64,000 nucleotides of DNA from Gorillibacterium timonense (GCF_001457415.1 NZ_LN881724.1:1922001-1986000); one strand, 5' to 3'; counted from the first letter of the stretch, positions 17,220 through 26,081 are shown. A program made the numbers and translations. Notes: a model not told the origin generated them from the letters alone.

Positions 17220-19600
17220 GCGGCTCGGCCGGACCGCATTATTTCGGCATTCGTCACCTGTCGCCGGCCGGCTCTCATCACCTGCTCGCTCTGCTTCAGG
17301 AGGTGAAGCCGACGGCCGTCCTCATCGAAGGACCGAGCGATGCCGGGCTGCTGGCGACTCAGCTCGTCTCGCGCGGAGTCGTTCCGCCGGTCGCTCTCTT
17401 GGCCTACACGGAGCAACTTCCCGTTCGAACGCTGCTGTATCCATTCGCCGAGTACTCTCCCGAATACCAAGCGCTCAAGTGGGCCGCCCAAAACGGCTCT
17501 CATGCGGAATTTATCGATCTGCCGACGGATATCTCCTTGGCGCTCATGGAACGCCGGCGAACGGTGGTGGCCGATGCTATCGAAGATCTTGATCCCGCGG
17601 CGAAGGCAGATGGGTCTGAAGAGGAGGAAGGAGAGGGTGGCGATGCGCCTTCTCGATTAGCTGAGCGAGGCTTCGCTTCTCTTCAACGAAACCTGTATGA
17701 TCGGATCGCGGAGCTCTCCGGCGAGCCGGATTACGAATCGTATTGGGAGCGTTGCTTCGAACACCAGCTGCAGCCGGGCTCTTACCAGAGCGCCATCCTT
17801 CACTATTCCAGCGAAATGAGAGACTTGACGGAGGAGGATGAGCGAAAGCTGGCTCCGCAGGAATCGGCCTACAATGAAATTCGCGAAGCGTTCATGCGGC
17901 GCAGGATTGAAGCCGCCGTAACAGCCGGACATTTGCCAGAGCGGATTGTCGTCGTAAGTGGCGCTCATCATACTCCGGCTTTGAACAGTCGTTATTCGGC
18001 CATGACCGACGAAGAGCTGGACAAGCTGCCTCGAGTTGCCACGCGAATGACCTTAATGCCTTATTCGTATTATAAGCTGTCCTCGCATTCCGGTTATGGT
18101 GCGGGGAATGCCGCCCCGGCTTATTTTGAGCTGTTATGGCAATGCATGAAGCAGGACGAGCTGGATAAGCTGCCCGCCTTGTACCTGTCATCGGTTGCTC
18201 GGCACTTACGCGAGCAGGGTACATGGCGGTCAACCGCTTCCGTCATCGAAGGAGTGCGGCTGGCGGTAGCGCTCGCTGCTCTGCATGATGGAGACCAGCC
18301 AACTTGGAAGGATCTTCGGGATGCGGCCACCGTGCTGTTCGGTTATGGAGACTTCGCAGTCATCGCCGAAGCTCTGGCGCGAACAGATATCGGCACCGCC
18401 ATCGGCAGCTTGCCGGAGGGGGTCAGCCAAACACCCGTTCAGGATGATCTGAACCGCGAGTTGAAGCGGCTGAAGCTGGAGAAATACAAATCTTTGGTTG
18501 CAGCCGATCTGGAGCTGGATCTAAGAGAAAACCGCAAGGTGAAATCGGAGGAATCGGCTTTTCTCGATTTGAACCGCTCGATCTTCCTGCATCGCCTGGC
18601 CGCGCTCGGAATCCGATTCGCCCGCAAGCAGCAGATCCGGCAGGCGGATGCCTCCTGGGCGGAGCATTGGGTGCTGCAATGGTCGCCGGAGGCTGAGATC
18701 GAAACGGTGGAATCGACACTGAAGGGTGAGACCGTCGAGTTGGCTACGGCTTACGCACTTCATGAAGAGCTGTCCGCCTGCAGCGATATTGCCGAGGCTG
18801 CGCGATTGATTCGCAAATCATGCGAATGCGGGCTGCCGCAGATCATGGGGCAAGCGACGGGAACCCTACAAGGGCTTGCCGTTGATTCCGGGAACTTCGA
18901 GCAGATTGCGGCTACCGTTCACGAGCTGTCGGTTCTGCTTCAGTTCGGCTCCATTCGAAGGATGGATACGCAAGCGCTCGTTCCGATTCTCCAACAGCTG
19001 TTCCTGCGCGGTTCCCTGATGCTTCTGGAAGCTGCGAATTGTAATGATGATGCCGCGGCAAGCAAGATGGAAGCCATCCGTGCCATGCACGGGGTTGCCC
19101 GAGAGCATGCTGAGACCGTGGCAGAACAGCTCTGGATGGCGAAGCTGAAGGAGTTGGCGGCTCGGGACGACCGGAATGCCAAGCTGTCGGGATATGCCTT
19201 TTCCATCCTTCTTGAGCTTAACGATATCGGAGAAGAAGAGTGTGCCCGGGAAGTATCGCGTCGACTGTCGCCGGGCATTCCGGCGGATCTCGGCGCCGGC
19301 TGGTTCGAGGGGCTGGCTATGCGCAACCGGTACGCGCTGTTGTCTCGTGACTATCTGTGGAGACAGCTTGATTCCTACATCGCCTCCTTGGATGTGGATG
19401 CGTTCAAGCGGTCGCTCGTGTTTCTCCGCAGAGCCTTCGGGACGTTCGAGCCGCGAGAGAAGGCGACCATCGCCGAATTGATGGGCGATCTCTGGGGTGT
19501 CGGCTCTGAACAGACGGGTGAAGTCCTTCAGCAGCCACTTAACGAGGAAGAGAAGGAGCAGCTCGATGAACTTAACGATTTTGACTTTGGAGACTTGTAG
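17177..19600 (+). CDS. DUF5682-family protein of the MoxR-vWA operon
   Basis: An 807-residue protein opening with HYFGIRHLSPAGSHHLL, a string typical of DUF5682 (E. coli YehM-like) proteins, then VLIEGPSDA, LLAYTEQLPVRTLLYPF and later VVVSGAHHTPAL, which suggest a TraB/ChaN-like fold in the N-terminal 270 residues with conserved His. The remaining part is helical. Function is unknown. ATG at 17177 lies inside the MoxR gene after a G-rich stretch. Two conserved histidine clusters could hold a metal; this is inference. Confidence 0.88.
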   Translation: MAEPVQRVHGDERVSGSAGPHYFGIRHLSPAGSHHLLALLQEVKPTAVLIEGPSDAGLLATQLVSRGVVPPVALLAYTEQLPVRTLLYPFAEYSPEYQALKWAAQNGSHAEFIDLPTDISLALMERRRTVVADAIEDLDPAAKADGSEEEEGEGGDAPSRLAERGFASLQRNLYDRIAELSGEPDYESYWERCFEHQLQPGSYQSAILHYSSEMRDLTEEDERKLAPQESAYNEIREAFMRRRIEAAVTAGHLPERIVVVSGAHHTPALNSRYSAMTDEELDKLPRVATRMTLMPYSYYKLSSHSGYGAGNAAPAYFELLWQCMKQDELDKLPALYLSSVARHLREQGTWRSTASVIEGVRLAVALAALHDGDQPTWKDLRDAATVLFGYGDFAVIAEALARTDIGTAIGSLPEGVSQTPVQDDLNRELKRLKLEKYKSLVAADLELDLRENRKVKSEESAFLDLNRSIFLHRLAALGIRFARKQQIRQADASWAEHWVLQWSPEAEIETVESTLKGETVELATAYALHEELSACSDIAEAARLIRKSCECGLPQIMGQATGTLQGLAVDSGNFEQIAATVHELSVLLQFGSIRRMDTQALVPILQQLFLRGSLMLLEAANCNDDAAASKMEAIRAMHGVAREHAETVAEQLWMAKLKELAARDDRNAKLSGYAFSILLELNDIGEEECAREVSRRLSPGIPADLGAGWFEGLAMRNRYALLSRDYLWRQLDSYIASLDVDAFKRSLVFLRRAFGTFEPREKATIAELMGDLWGVGSEQTGEVLQQPLNEEEKEQLDELNDFDFGDL

Positions 19601-19603
19601 CCT

Positions 19604-20824
19604 ATGACCACACTCGATCCGGAACAAGTAAAACGCTGGAGGCTCATTCTGGGAGCCGCCTCCGAAGAACGGCTGCAGCAGGCGGTAGGAGATGCCGCAG
19701 GGCAGGCTCTTCTAGACGGGGAGGGTGCCCTGATGGATGACGCGCTTGCGGCCATCTATGACGGGACGTCCGGGGCTTCCGGCTCCGATTCTGGCAGCTC
19801 GAATACGGGGCCAGCCCGTTCGCGCACAGCCGGCCTCGGTGCATCCTCACCCAAGCTCGCCAAATGGCTGGGCGATGTTCGATCCTTTTTTCCGCCGGAC
19901 ATCGTGTCGGTTATCCAGGCGGATGCAGTGGAGCGGAAAGGGCTGACTCAGCTCTTGTTCGAACCCGAGCTGCTATCGCAGGTGAAGCCTGATATCGGCA
20001 TGGTTGCGACTCTCTTGACGTTGAAAGGACAAATACCCGAGCGCACGAAGGAGACGGCTCGGAAGCTCGTCCGAGAGGTCGTCGATGATATTGTGAAGCG
20101 GTTGGCACAGGACTTGACCCGCGCAGTAACGGGAGCTCTCAACCGCAGGCAGCATTCGCCGTTGCCTTCCTCAACCGGTCTTGATTGGACCACCACGATC
20201 CGTAAGAACTTGAAGCATTATGACGCCGAGCGCAAGCTGCTGATTCCGGAGAAGGTCTACTTTTTTGACCGCGCCCGCAGAAGCAAGGAATGGACGGTCA
20301 TCCTCGATATCGACCAAAGCGGCTCCATGGCGAACTCCGTCATCTACGCATCCATCGCAGGCTCGATCTTTGCAAGCCTCCCGTCACTGGACACACATGT
20401 GGTCGCCTTCGATACCGAGGTCGTCGACCTGAGCGAGCAATGTGCGGATGACCCCGTCGACATGCTGTTCGGCATTCAACTGGGTGGAGGAACGGACATC
20501 AACAAATCGATCACCTATTGCGAAAGCTTCATCACGGAACCGAGAAAGACGATCTTCCTCTTGATCTCCGATCTCTACGAAGGCGGCAATCGGACAGAGA
20601 TGATCCGCAGACTCAGAGACATGCATGAATCCGGAGTGAAGACGATCTGCTTGCTCGCACTGGCGGATGATGGCGTTCCTTCCTATGATGAAGATGTTGC
20701 GAAGAAGCTGGCCCAATTCGGCATTCCCTGCTTCGGCTGCTCTCCCGACAAGCTGCCGGAGCTCATCGAAGGCGCGCTCAAGGGGGTCGATCTGCAGCGG
20801 CTTGCCGAGCGTACCGGAACTTGA
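19604..20824 (+). CDS. vWA-domain protein (CoxE/YehP-like)
   Basis: A 406-residue protein. The first 190 residues are helical and low-complexity between 57 and 76 (Gly/Ser). The von Willebrand A domain starts near 228 with TVILDIDQSGSMANS, where D237, S239 and S241 form the metal-ion-dependent adhesion site; the third element is in GGGTDINKS and the fourth in LLISDLYEG. MoxR partners of this kind recognise a substrate through the metal site. It begins three bases after the DUF5682 stop and closes the operon; a terminator lies 50 bases downstream. Confidence 0.93.
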   Translation: MTTLDPEQVKRWRLILGAASEERLQQAVGDAAGQALLDGEGALMDDALAAIYDGTSGASGSDSGSSNTGPARSRTAGLGASSPKLAKWLGDVRSFFPPDIVSVIQADAVERKGLTQLLFEPELLSQVKPDIGMVATLLTLKGQIPERTKETARKLVREVVDDIVKRLAQDLTRAVTGALNRRQHSPLPSSTGLDWTTTIRKNLKHYDAERKLLIPEKVYFFDRARRSKEWTVILDIDQSGSMANSVIYASIAGSIFASLPSLDTHVVAFDTEVVDLSEQCADDPVDMLFGIQLGGGTDINKSITYCESFITEPRKTIFLLISDLYEGGNRTEMIRRLRDMHESGVKTICLLALADDGVPSYDEDVAKKLAQFGIPCFGCSPDKLPELIEGALKGVDLQRLAERTGT

Positions 20825-20876
20825 ATGAGCAGCCTGTGATTTGGGTGCAATGCAAATAAGCGAGTCGATCGTTTTG

Positions 20877-20911
20877 CCGATCAGGAACATATCGTTCTTG
20901 ATCGGTTTTTA
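20877..20911 (+). terminator. Terminator of the SWIM-MoxR-vWA operon
   Basis: CCGATCAGGAAC at 20877-20888 pairs with GTTCTTGATCGG at 20894-20905, followed by five T. Confidence 0.9.
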
Positions 20912-21046
20912 TTAATGAGATCGGGCACATAGCGAAGTGAGAAGATGAAATCTTGAACGATTCAAGAAACGGTGAAGGACGGGGAATAAAGACCAAGCTC
21001 TGCTCCATAGGAATGGGAGGAAGATATCCAAGGAGGAGTGCTGCCG

Positions 21047-21859
21047 ATGTCGGATGAATTTGTGGCGCGGTCGCTGGAAGAGCTGCGATTTTGGTCGCGA
21101 ATCATGAAGGAGCATTCATTGTTTTTGCGGTTGGGATTTCGTTGCGAAGATACGCAATTAATTAATGAGGCTAATGGCTTTTATGCGGTCTTCGAGAAAA
21201 TCGAAAATCAGGCGAATGCGTTCACCATCGGCACCGATCCGAATGTGATCAAGCGCTTTAACCAAGAGGTGCATACGGCAGTCTCCCATATTTGGGCTTT
21301 CAAGAGGAAGATCCTTGGCTTGATCTTGACCTGCCAGCTCCCCGGTGCAAACAACTTTCCTCTTCTTGTAGACCACGTGAGCCGCGAGGCGAACTATTTC
21401 CGAAATCGGCTGGAGGAGTTAAATCAGGGAAGACTGGAACCCTTGCCCGACGCCATCATTGACGAAAACGTATTCTTCCTGAGAATTATGGCGGACCATG
21501 CGAAGTTCATCAGCCATTTGCTCGACCCTTCCGAGCGCAAGCTCGTGGACCAGGCCAACCATTTCAGCGATGAGTTTGACCAGTTATTGTTCCAGGCAAG
21601 GGATTTGGATTCCATGCGCCCACAATCGCAGACGAAGCCGCTTCTCGGCCAGTTCCTGGACCAAAACCGGGTATCCGTGAAAGCTCTCCGTGACTTTAAG
21701 AAAACAGCAAAAGACCTCATTGAAGCCTGCCGAATCAAAAGCATCATTCATCCGCTCTTGGCGGACCATGTTTTCCGAGAAGCCCAGCATTTTCTTGAGA
21801 TCATCGATAGCTTTGAAGCAAGCTTGGCCGGAAAATCAGGCCTGCCAGCGACTCCATGA
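21047..21859 (+). CDS. DUF2935-family helical protein
   Basis: A 270-residue protein with two similar halves. Each half has a helix with E-RFW-R-MKEH or a related pattern (LEELRFWSRIMKEHSLFL near the start and IMADHAKFISHLL near 150), carrying Glu and His residues in ferritin-like spacing. DUF2935 proteins are common in spore-forming Bacilli and Clostridia and are probably two-domain four-helix bundles; a metal site is plausible. The start at 21047 is 10 bases after AAGGAGG; a GTG at 21038 is too close. Confidence 0.85.
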   Translation: MSDEFVARSLEELRFWSRIMKEHSLFLRLGFRCEDTQLINEANGFYAVFEKIENQANAFTIGTDPNVIKRFNQEVHTAVSHIWAFKRKILGLILTCQLPGANNFPLLVDHVSREANYFRNRLEELNQGRLEPLPDAIIDENVFFLRIMADHAKFISHLLDPSERKLVDQANHFSDEFDQLLFQARDLDSMRPQSQTKPLLGQFLDQNRVSVKALRDFKKTAKDLIEACRIKSIIHPLLADHVFREAQHFLEIIDSFEASLAGKSGLPATP

Positions 21860-21888
21860 GATTCAGCAGCATAGAACAATTGAATCAA

Positions 21889-21928
21889 GAAAGACCAAGC
21901 ACCTGAACAGGAGGATACTTGGTCTTTT
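21889..21928 (+). terminator. Terminator after DUF2935 gene
   Basis: AAAGACCAAG pairs with CTTGGTCTTT over an 18-base loop, followed by TTT. Confidence 0.75.
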
Positions 21929-21961
21929 TGCATTGTTCTTTCTTCCTATGAAATGCCATGT

Positions 21962-22675
21962 TCATGAAAGTCGGAAGGCAGATGGAAATTGCCGGACAAT
22001 CCCTCTTGTCATCACATCCGCCATTCCGAGCGCTTGGGCTTCGATGGGATCGCTTAAGGCGACATTTTGCGCATAATTTCCAGCAAGACGAGTGGAGACT
22101 TCCTCGGTCGTAAGCCGCAAGTGCTCATAGAGCATCTTTCGCCACTCTTCCTTGGACCAAAAAGGATTGATGCGGCTAAGAAAATCGGCGATTTCATCCG
22201 CGTTGGCATACCAGCGCTTGTTGGCATCCGCCGCTGCCCGAGAATCCCCGTCACGCAAAGCTTTCACAAGCTCGGCCGCAAGGGTCAGATGCTCCGTAAA
22301 CAGCTGGGCAAACCGATTGGCGATTACGGCGCCATAATACGGCTTTAATGCTGCCGCGAAATCCTTCGGGTTTCGAAGAAGCCTTTCCAGCGTCGCCTTT
22401 TCATCGGGAAGCTTCCCGACGATGCTGTTCACCGCCAGTCGGGTCCAATACACATGCTGAGACCATAACAAACGCAAATCTTGATTCAATTTCACCATTG
22501 CCGGTGTCCATATCGTTGCAGGAGCCGGTCTATACGCATAGGAATACTCATTTGGCGAGTAAGAGTACATGCTGGGAATCACACCGCCTTTTGCCATTTT
22601 CCACAGTATATAGGCAGGGCGGTTTCCGGGTGCTTGACTATAGAAGTCAGTGAAGCATTTGATTTTTTGGCTCAT
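21962..22675 (-). CDS. Conserved helical protein of unknown function
   Basis: Up to 237 residues. From about residue 55 it is helical, with strings such as LNQDLRLLWSQHVYWTRL, FTEHLTLAAELVKAL, WYANADEIADFL and INPFWSKEEW. I recall similar Paenibacillus and Bacillus proteins but no experimental function; a kinase label sometimes applied to such proteins is not supported by any nucleotide-binding motif here. The start is uncertain: 22675 has no ribosome site, whereas an ATG at 22570 (MYSYSPNEYSYAYRP) is preceded by AAAGGCGG. Repeated EHL elements with His and Glu could bind metal. It is divergent from two ArsR genes. Confidence 0.7.
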   Translation of the reverse strand: MSQKIKCFTDFYSQAPGNRPAYILWKMAKGGVIPSMYSYSPNEYSYAYRPAPATIWTPAMVKLNQDLRLLWSQHVYWTRLAVNSIVGKLPDEKATLERLLRNPKDFAAALKPYYGAVIANRFAQLFTEHLTLAAELVKALRDGDSRAAADANKRWYANADEIADFLSRINPFWSKEEWRKMLYEHLRLTTEEVSTRLAGNYAQNVALSDPIEAQALGMADVMTRGIVRQFPSAFRLS

Positions 22676-22693
22676 CTATCGTATATTCCATTT

Positions 22694-22709
22694 ATCAAAA
22701 TTAATTGAT
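22694..22709. promoter_or_regulatory. Candidate ArsR-family operator
   Basis: ATCAAAATTAATTGAT has perfect ATCAA/TTGAT arms around an AT-rich centre. It lies in the 100-base gap between the divergent helical gene and the first ArsR gene. The ArsR/SmtB family uses AT-rich imperfect dyads of this kind; binding is inferred. Confidence 0.4.
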
Positions 22710-22775
22710 CAACCTCTTGAAAAGGAATCATCTGCGCAACAAGCCATGTAGCCGTTAGCTGCCAAGTGAGGAGGG

Positions 22776-23102
22776 ATGCAGATGGAGACGCCTCTACCTG
22801 TCGACCAACATTCTGCTGTAGACATCGAAGGCTTCGAAGGGAAATTCAAGGCCTTGGCCGATCAGAAGCGGCTTCAAATCCTGTTCGAGCTATGCCGAAG
22901 AGAAGAGGTTTGCGTCTGTGAATTGAGTGACCGAGTCGGCATGCAACAATCAAAGCTGTCGTATCATTTGAAAATTCTATTGGATGCGAATCTCATTTTA
23001 AAGAAAACGAAGGGTACCTGGAGCTATTACAGCTTGAATCATGAGGAGATGAATCACTTGCTTTCTCCGTCTCTGTGCTGCCTTTTCCGGGACCAATCCT
23101 GA
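22776..23102 (+). CDS. ArsR-family metal-sensing regulator, first of a tandem pair
   Basis: A 108-residue winged helix. FKALADQKRLQILFELC leads into the metal-sensing helix EEVCVCELSDRVG (CVC, type ELCVCDL, about residues 48-50) and recognition helix MQQSKLSYHLKILLDAN. The C-terminus has a further cysteine pair in SLCCLF. Soft-metal or arsenic sensing is likely. It is followed by a second ArsR gene after 40 bases and no transporter gene. The ATG at 22776 or 22782 follows GAGGAGGG. Confidence 0.88.
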   Translation: MQMETPLPVDQHSAVDIEGFEGKFKALADQKRLQILFELCRREEVCVCELSDRVGMQQSKLSYHLKILLDANLILKKTKGTWSYYSLNHEEMNHLLSPSLCCLFRDQS

Positions 23103-23142
23103 ATATTCAAATTACCCCTAACGAAAGAGGTGTTCGTAACTC

Positions 23143-23511
23143 ATGACAAACAACTTGGCGGAAAAATGCAGCTGTGACGTCATCCATGAGGATGTTGTGA
23201 ATAAAGTGAAAGAAAAAATGCCTCAAGAAGAATCGTTGTACGACTTGGCCGAGCTCTTTAAGGTGTTTGGTGATTCGACCCGGATTAAGATTCTTTGGGC
23301 GTTGGACGAAGCGGAAATGTGCGTGTGCGACATCGCCGCTCTGCTCAATATGACCCAATCCGCGATCTCCCATCAGCTGCGGGTGTTAAAGCAAGCGAAG
23401 CTGGTGAAGAACCGGAAGGAAGGGAAAATCGTCTATTACTCCTTGGATGATGAGCATGTCAAACAGATTTTTGACCAAGGCTTGGTTCATATTAGCGAGC
23501 TGAGAGGGTAA
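23143..23511 (+). CDS. ArsR-family regulator, CadC/SmtB type
   Basis: A 122-residue regulator. It has an N-terminal Cys pair (KCSCDVIHED), the metal-sensing helix EMCVCDIAALLN, the recognition helix MTQSAISHQLRVLKQAKLV and a C-terminal DDEHVKQIFDQGLVHI, where D-x-H and the distal H form the alpha-5 zinc site of CadC/SmtB. Both the soft-metal and zinc sites therefore appear intact. CadC normally controls cadA; no P-type ATPase gene is present in this window. It follows another ArsR gene, probably in one transcript. Confidence 0.9.
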   Translation: MTNNLAEKCSCDVIHEDVVNKVKEKMPQEESLYDLAELFKVFGDSTRIKILWALDEAEMCVCDIAALLNMTQSAISHQLRVLKQAKLVKNRKEGKIVYYSLDDEHVKQIFDQGLVHISELRG

Positions 23512-23545
23512 TATCGAGCGTAAGTCAACTTCGTCTGTAGCAAAG

Positions 23546-23589
23546 AACCGCTGATCGAATTGAAAGATTATTGGATTAGCGGTTTTTTT
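23546..23589 (+). terminator. Terminator after the ArsR pair
   Basis: AACCGCT pairs with AGCGGTT over a 25-base loop and is followed by a run of six or more T. Confidence 0.75.
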
Positions 23590-23661
23590 ACGCTCGTCAT
23601 CCGCTCGGTTGATGAATGCGGTTATTCGAATTCGAAGTGAGGGTTAGGAGGTCGAGTTTGA

Positions 23662-24444
23662 GTGCCTTATGTTCAAGTAAAAGACTTGGATATGTATTAC
23701 GAGAAAATGGGGAGAGGCGCTCCCGTCATCTTCTTACATAGCAGCTATTCACGCGGGATATTGGCTTTTGCCAGTCAGCTGTTGGATTTTCAAAAGAACT
23801 ACGCTTGCTATTACCCGGACTTCCGCGGCCATGGAAGGACTCGATGTGAGAGTCTGTCTTGGTCCACTCCTCAGCTTGCAGAGGATATCGTGGCGTTCAT
23901 GGAGCAACTCGGCATTTCGTCCGCCCATCTCATCGGGTACAGTCTTGGCGCAAATGTCGGTCTCTATGCTGCGGTTCGGCACCCAGATCGAATTGCTTCT
24001 TTGACCACGATCGGGACGAGCGGGATTTGCGATCCGGCCGGGGCAGACGAGTATGAACCCGAATGGCTCATCGAGCATGGAAAGCAGGATACGATCGAGC
24101 AAATGATCGAACGGCACGAGGAAGCGCATCGAGGAAATTGGCAGGAATACATGAGGCAATCCGCCCGTGATTGGCGCCTGTACCCGCAGTTGACGAGTGA
24201 TGAGCTAGGCTGCATTTCGTGTCCGACACTTTTCATCACGGGGGAACGGGACCCGTTTGCCGGGGAGGCGAAAGTCAAGGAGTTGGCTTCACTCGTTCCA
24301 GGTTCTTCTTATCTCGTTGTTGAGGGCGGAAATCATGGCCCGCATATGGTACGAGAGTACCCGATCGCGGTGAATGATGCCATTCTTTTGTTTCTGGAAT
24401 CTGTACAGGCAAGGCAAAGAGCGGCGAATGCCATCCGGGGTTAA
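23662..24444 (+). CDS. Alpha/beta-hydrolase
   Basis: A 260-residue alpha/beta-hydrolase. The nucleophile elbow is GYSLGAN (Ser about residue 95), with an oxyanion HSS segment near residue 26, the catalytic Asp in GERDPFAG and His in EGGNHGPH. Substrate unknown; the haloperoxidase/lactonase-like subfamily fits by eye. GTG at 23662 lies ten bases after TAGGAGG. It is a single-gene unit; its 3' end overlaps a hairpin shared with the convergent gene. Confidence 0.88.
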   Translation: MPYVQVKDLDMYYEKMGRGAPVIFLHSSYSRGILAFASQLLDFQKNYACYYPDFRGHGRTRCESLSWSTPQLAEDIVAFMEQLGISSAHLIGYSLGANVGLYAAVRHPDRIASLTTIGTSGICDPAGADEYEPEWLIEHGKQDTIEQMIERHEEAHRGNWQEYMRQSARDWRLYPQLTSDELGCISCPTLFITGERDPFAGEAKVKELASLVPGSSYLVVEGGNHGPHMVREYPIAVNDAILLFLESVQARQRAANAIRG

Positions 24445-24465
24445 CGGAGCGCAGTCGCCGCTCTT
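24417..24465. terminator. Bidirectional hairpin at hydrolase 3' end
   Basis: AAGAGCGGCGA at 24417-24427 pairs with TCGCCGCTCTT at 24455-24465. It lies between convergent genes and has a modest T-content on either side. Confidence 0.6.
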
Positions 24466-24478
24466 CTCATCCATACTC

Positions 24479-24769
24479 TTAAACGCAGGTAAACGATTGA
24501 ATGAACCTTAAGTCAAGCCCCGAGTAAACCCAGGTCCTTCCCGTCCAACGGAAGCCGGCAACGGAAGTGCGTCCGACGAACGTCGGGAAAAACCAAAAAC
24601 CGTTTCCGAATCGCGGCCAGATGAAGGTATACCGGAACAGACATCCCGATATCGCTCCGGGATCAACGGCAAAAGCAGTTGCTGCGGGCTGTTGGGGTGT
24701 AAATTGCGGAGGAGGAGAGGTGGGGGCTTGCTGCATTCCTTGCGGTCCTTGCGGCGGCATAAACGCCAT
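24479..24769 (-). CDS. Small conserved protein, Pro/Gln-rich head
   Basis: A 96-residue protein. The first 35 residues are rich in Pro and Gln (MAFMPPQGPQGMQQAP), and the remainder is an aromatic-rich block: LFRYTFIWPRFGNGFWFFP, TSVAGFRWTGRTWVY and LRFIQSFTC. I recall related small proteins in Bacilli but no known function. It starts 23 bases after the next gene on the minus strand and has GGAG upstream. The aromatic block suggests a compact beta-sandwich; this is inference. Confidence 0.65.
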   Translation of the reverse strand: MAFMPPQGPQGMQQAPTSPPPQFTPQQPAATAFAVDPGAISGCLFRYTFIWPRFGNGFWFFPTFVGRTSVAGFRWTGRTWVYSGLDLRFIQSFTCV

Positions 24770-24792
24770 GTCGGTTCACTCCTTGGTTATAG

Positions 24793-25101
24793 TTAGATAA
24801 GCAAAGTAATGACGAGCAGCTCGAAAAGGACGAGAGTCAAGATATCGGAGCTTGCGGAATAAGGCATAAACCGGTGAACGGCAACTGCCCCCGATTGCCT
24901 TAAGAAGAGAACCCCGTTGCTGCAGCCTAAGAGAATCCCTTCAAAAACGTCTCCATCGAGCGTCTGCACACGAATCAGGTGGTTCACATACTGCTTGCAT
25001 ACCTGATGAAGACGATCTCGCGTAGCTTTTATCGTGTTCACTGTAGAGGAATCAGCTTGATACAACACTTGTTCGGTTTGCCCTGCTTGCTGGATACTCA
25101 T
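24793..25101 (-). CDS. Small protein with Sm-like core
   Basis: About 102 residues. The core NHLIRVQTLDGDVFEGILLG followed by GVLFLRQ looks like an Sm/LSm-type beta-barrel strand pair. The last 15 residues are hydrophobic (LTLVLFELLVITLLI), perhaps a membrane anchor. The function is not known. Start is ATG at 25104 or 25101 after GAGGGTAA. It is followed by the aromatic-rich gene at 24479 on the same strand, and the pair is probably one transcript. Confidence 0.65.
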   Translation of the reverse strand: MSIQQAGQTEQVLYQADSSTVNTIKATRDRLHQVCKQYVNHLIRVQTLDGDVFEGILLGCSNGVLFLRQSGAVAVHRFMPYSASSDILTLVLFELLVITLLI

Positions 25102-25185
25102 CATTTACCCTCCGCATGCATGAGATTTCTGTACTACATTCAGCATATGCGTTTGCCTAGAAGAGGTGCTGACTCCAATCGAAAA

Positions 25186-25231
25186 CAGCGGCAGACGATG
25201 ACTCCGTAAAGAAAGTCATGGTCTGCCGCTG
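25186..25231 (-). terminator. Terminator of the ECF transporter operon
   Basis: CAGCGGCAGACGATGACT at 25186-25203 pairs with AGTCATGGTCTGCCGCTG at 25214-25231; on the minus strand a TTTTC run follows the stem. Confidence 0.85.
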
Positions 25232-25289
25232 CTTCCTGACGACGCACAAGAGAATGATGTTGGTTTTACGATTATCACAAGGCACGCAG

Positions 25290-26081
25290 CTACCAAATCC
25301 AAATGAGGAGGAAATGGAGTGTCGAAAAGCCGAGAACCGCATAGTCAACCGCTTGAAACCGGTAGTTGCGGATGGGAGTTCGTCCTTCATCGCCTTGATA
25401 GCAGCGGGATTCCATGGCGATAGCCAACTCTTTGGCTCGTAGGATCGACATGACGAACAAAGGCATGAGCATCGGCAGGACACCGCCGAAACGGGTGAAC
25501 ACGCCTTTGCGGTGAAACCCGCCGCCTCTGGCGATCTGAGCTTTGCGAATCTTGTCAAATTCTTCGACCAGGATGGGCAAGAACCGCAGTGCGATGGAGA
25601 ACATCATGACCGCTTCGTGGACGGGCAACCGCCACCTTGTGAGCGGCTTCAGCAGCAGCTCCAACCCTTCGGCGAGTACGATCGGTGAGGTCGTTCGAAC
25701 CAAGAGCGACAGCAGCAGCACGATTCCGGCGATCTGCTCGCACATCATGAGACCGTTAAGCGCTCCTCGGGTCGAGAAATGCAGCGGGCCTGCGGCAATG
25801 AAGACATCGGCTGGATCGGATAACAGAATCGCTTGATAGATCATAGTGGATGCAAAAAATAGAGTAAGGGAAAGCAGAGTATACAGAAGCGTGCGCCAAG
25901 GCAAGCGTGCCATACCCCATACGATAAAGAGAAGCAGGAGCTGCACGGTCTTAAGCTCGGGATTGCGTGTGATCAGCAGGGCAGCTCCGAACAGGAGGAC
26001 GCTCACAATTTTGATCCGAGGATCCCAACGCTCCGGCCATGAATTCCGTTTCTGATACAGGTAAAATGCTGTGCTGGACAT
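25290..26081 (-). CDS. ecfT: ECF transporter transmembrane component EcfT
   Basis: A 263-residue membrane protein with five or six helices. The coupling helices carry the EcfT signatures IARGG (about residue 187-191) and the later RAKELAIAMESR, which insert into the ATPase pair. This is the scaffold that joins an S component to EcfA1/EcfA2. It is the last gene of the operon, 34 bases after ecfA2, and a terminator lies about 60 bases downstream. Confidence 0.93.
   Translation of the reverse strand: MSSTAFYLYQKRNSWPERWDPRIKIVSVLLFGAALLITRNPELKTVQLLLLFIVWGMARLPWRTLLYTLLSLTLFFASTMIYQAILLSDPADVFIAAGPLHFSTRGALNGLMMCEQIAGIVLLLSLLVRTTSPIVLAEGLELLLKPLTRWRLPVHEAVMMFSIALRFLPILVEEFDKIRKAQIARGGGFHRKGVFTRFGGVLPMLMPLFVMSILRAKELAIAMESRCYQGDEGRTPIRNYRFQAVDYAVLGFSTLHFLLIWIW

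Noticed and set aside
21962..22675. Acetylglutamate kinase label for the helical protein
   Set aside because: No amino-acid kinase nucleotide or substrate motif is present; the fold looks all-helical.
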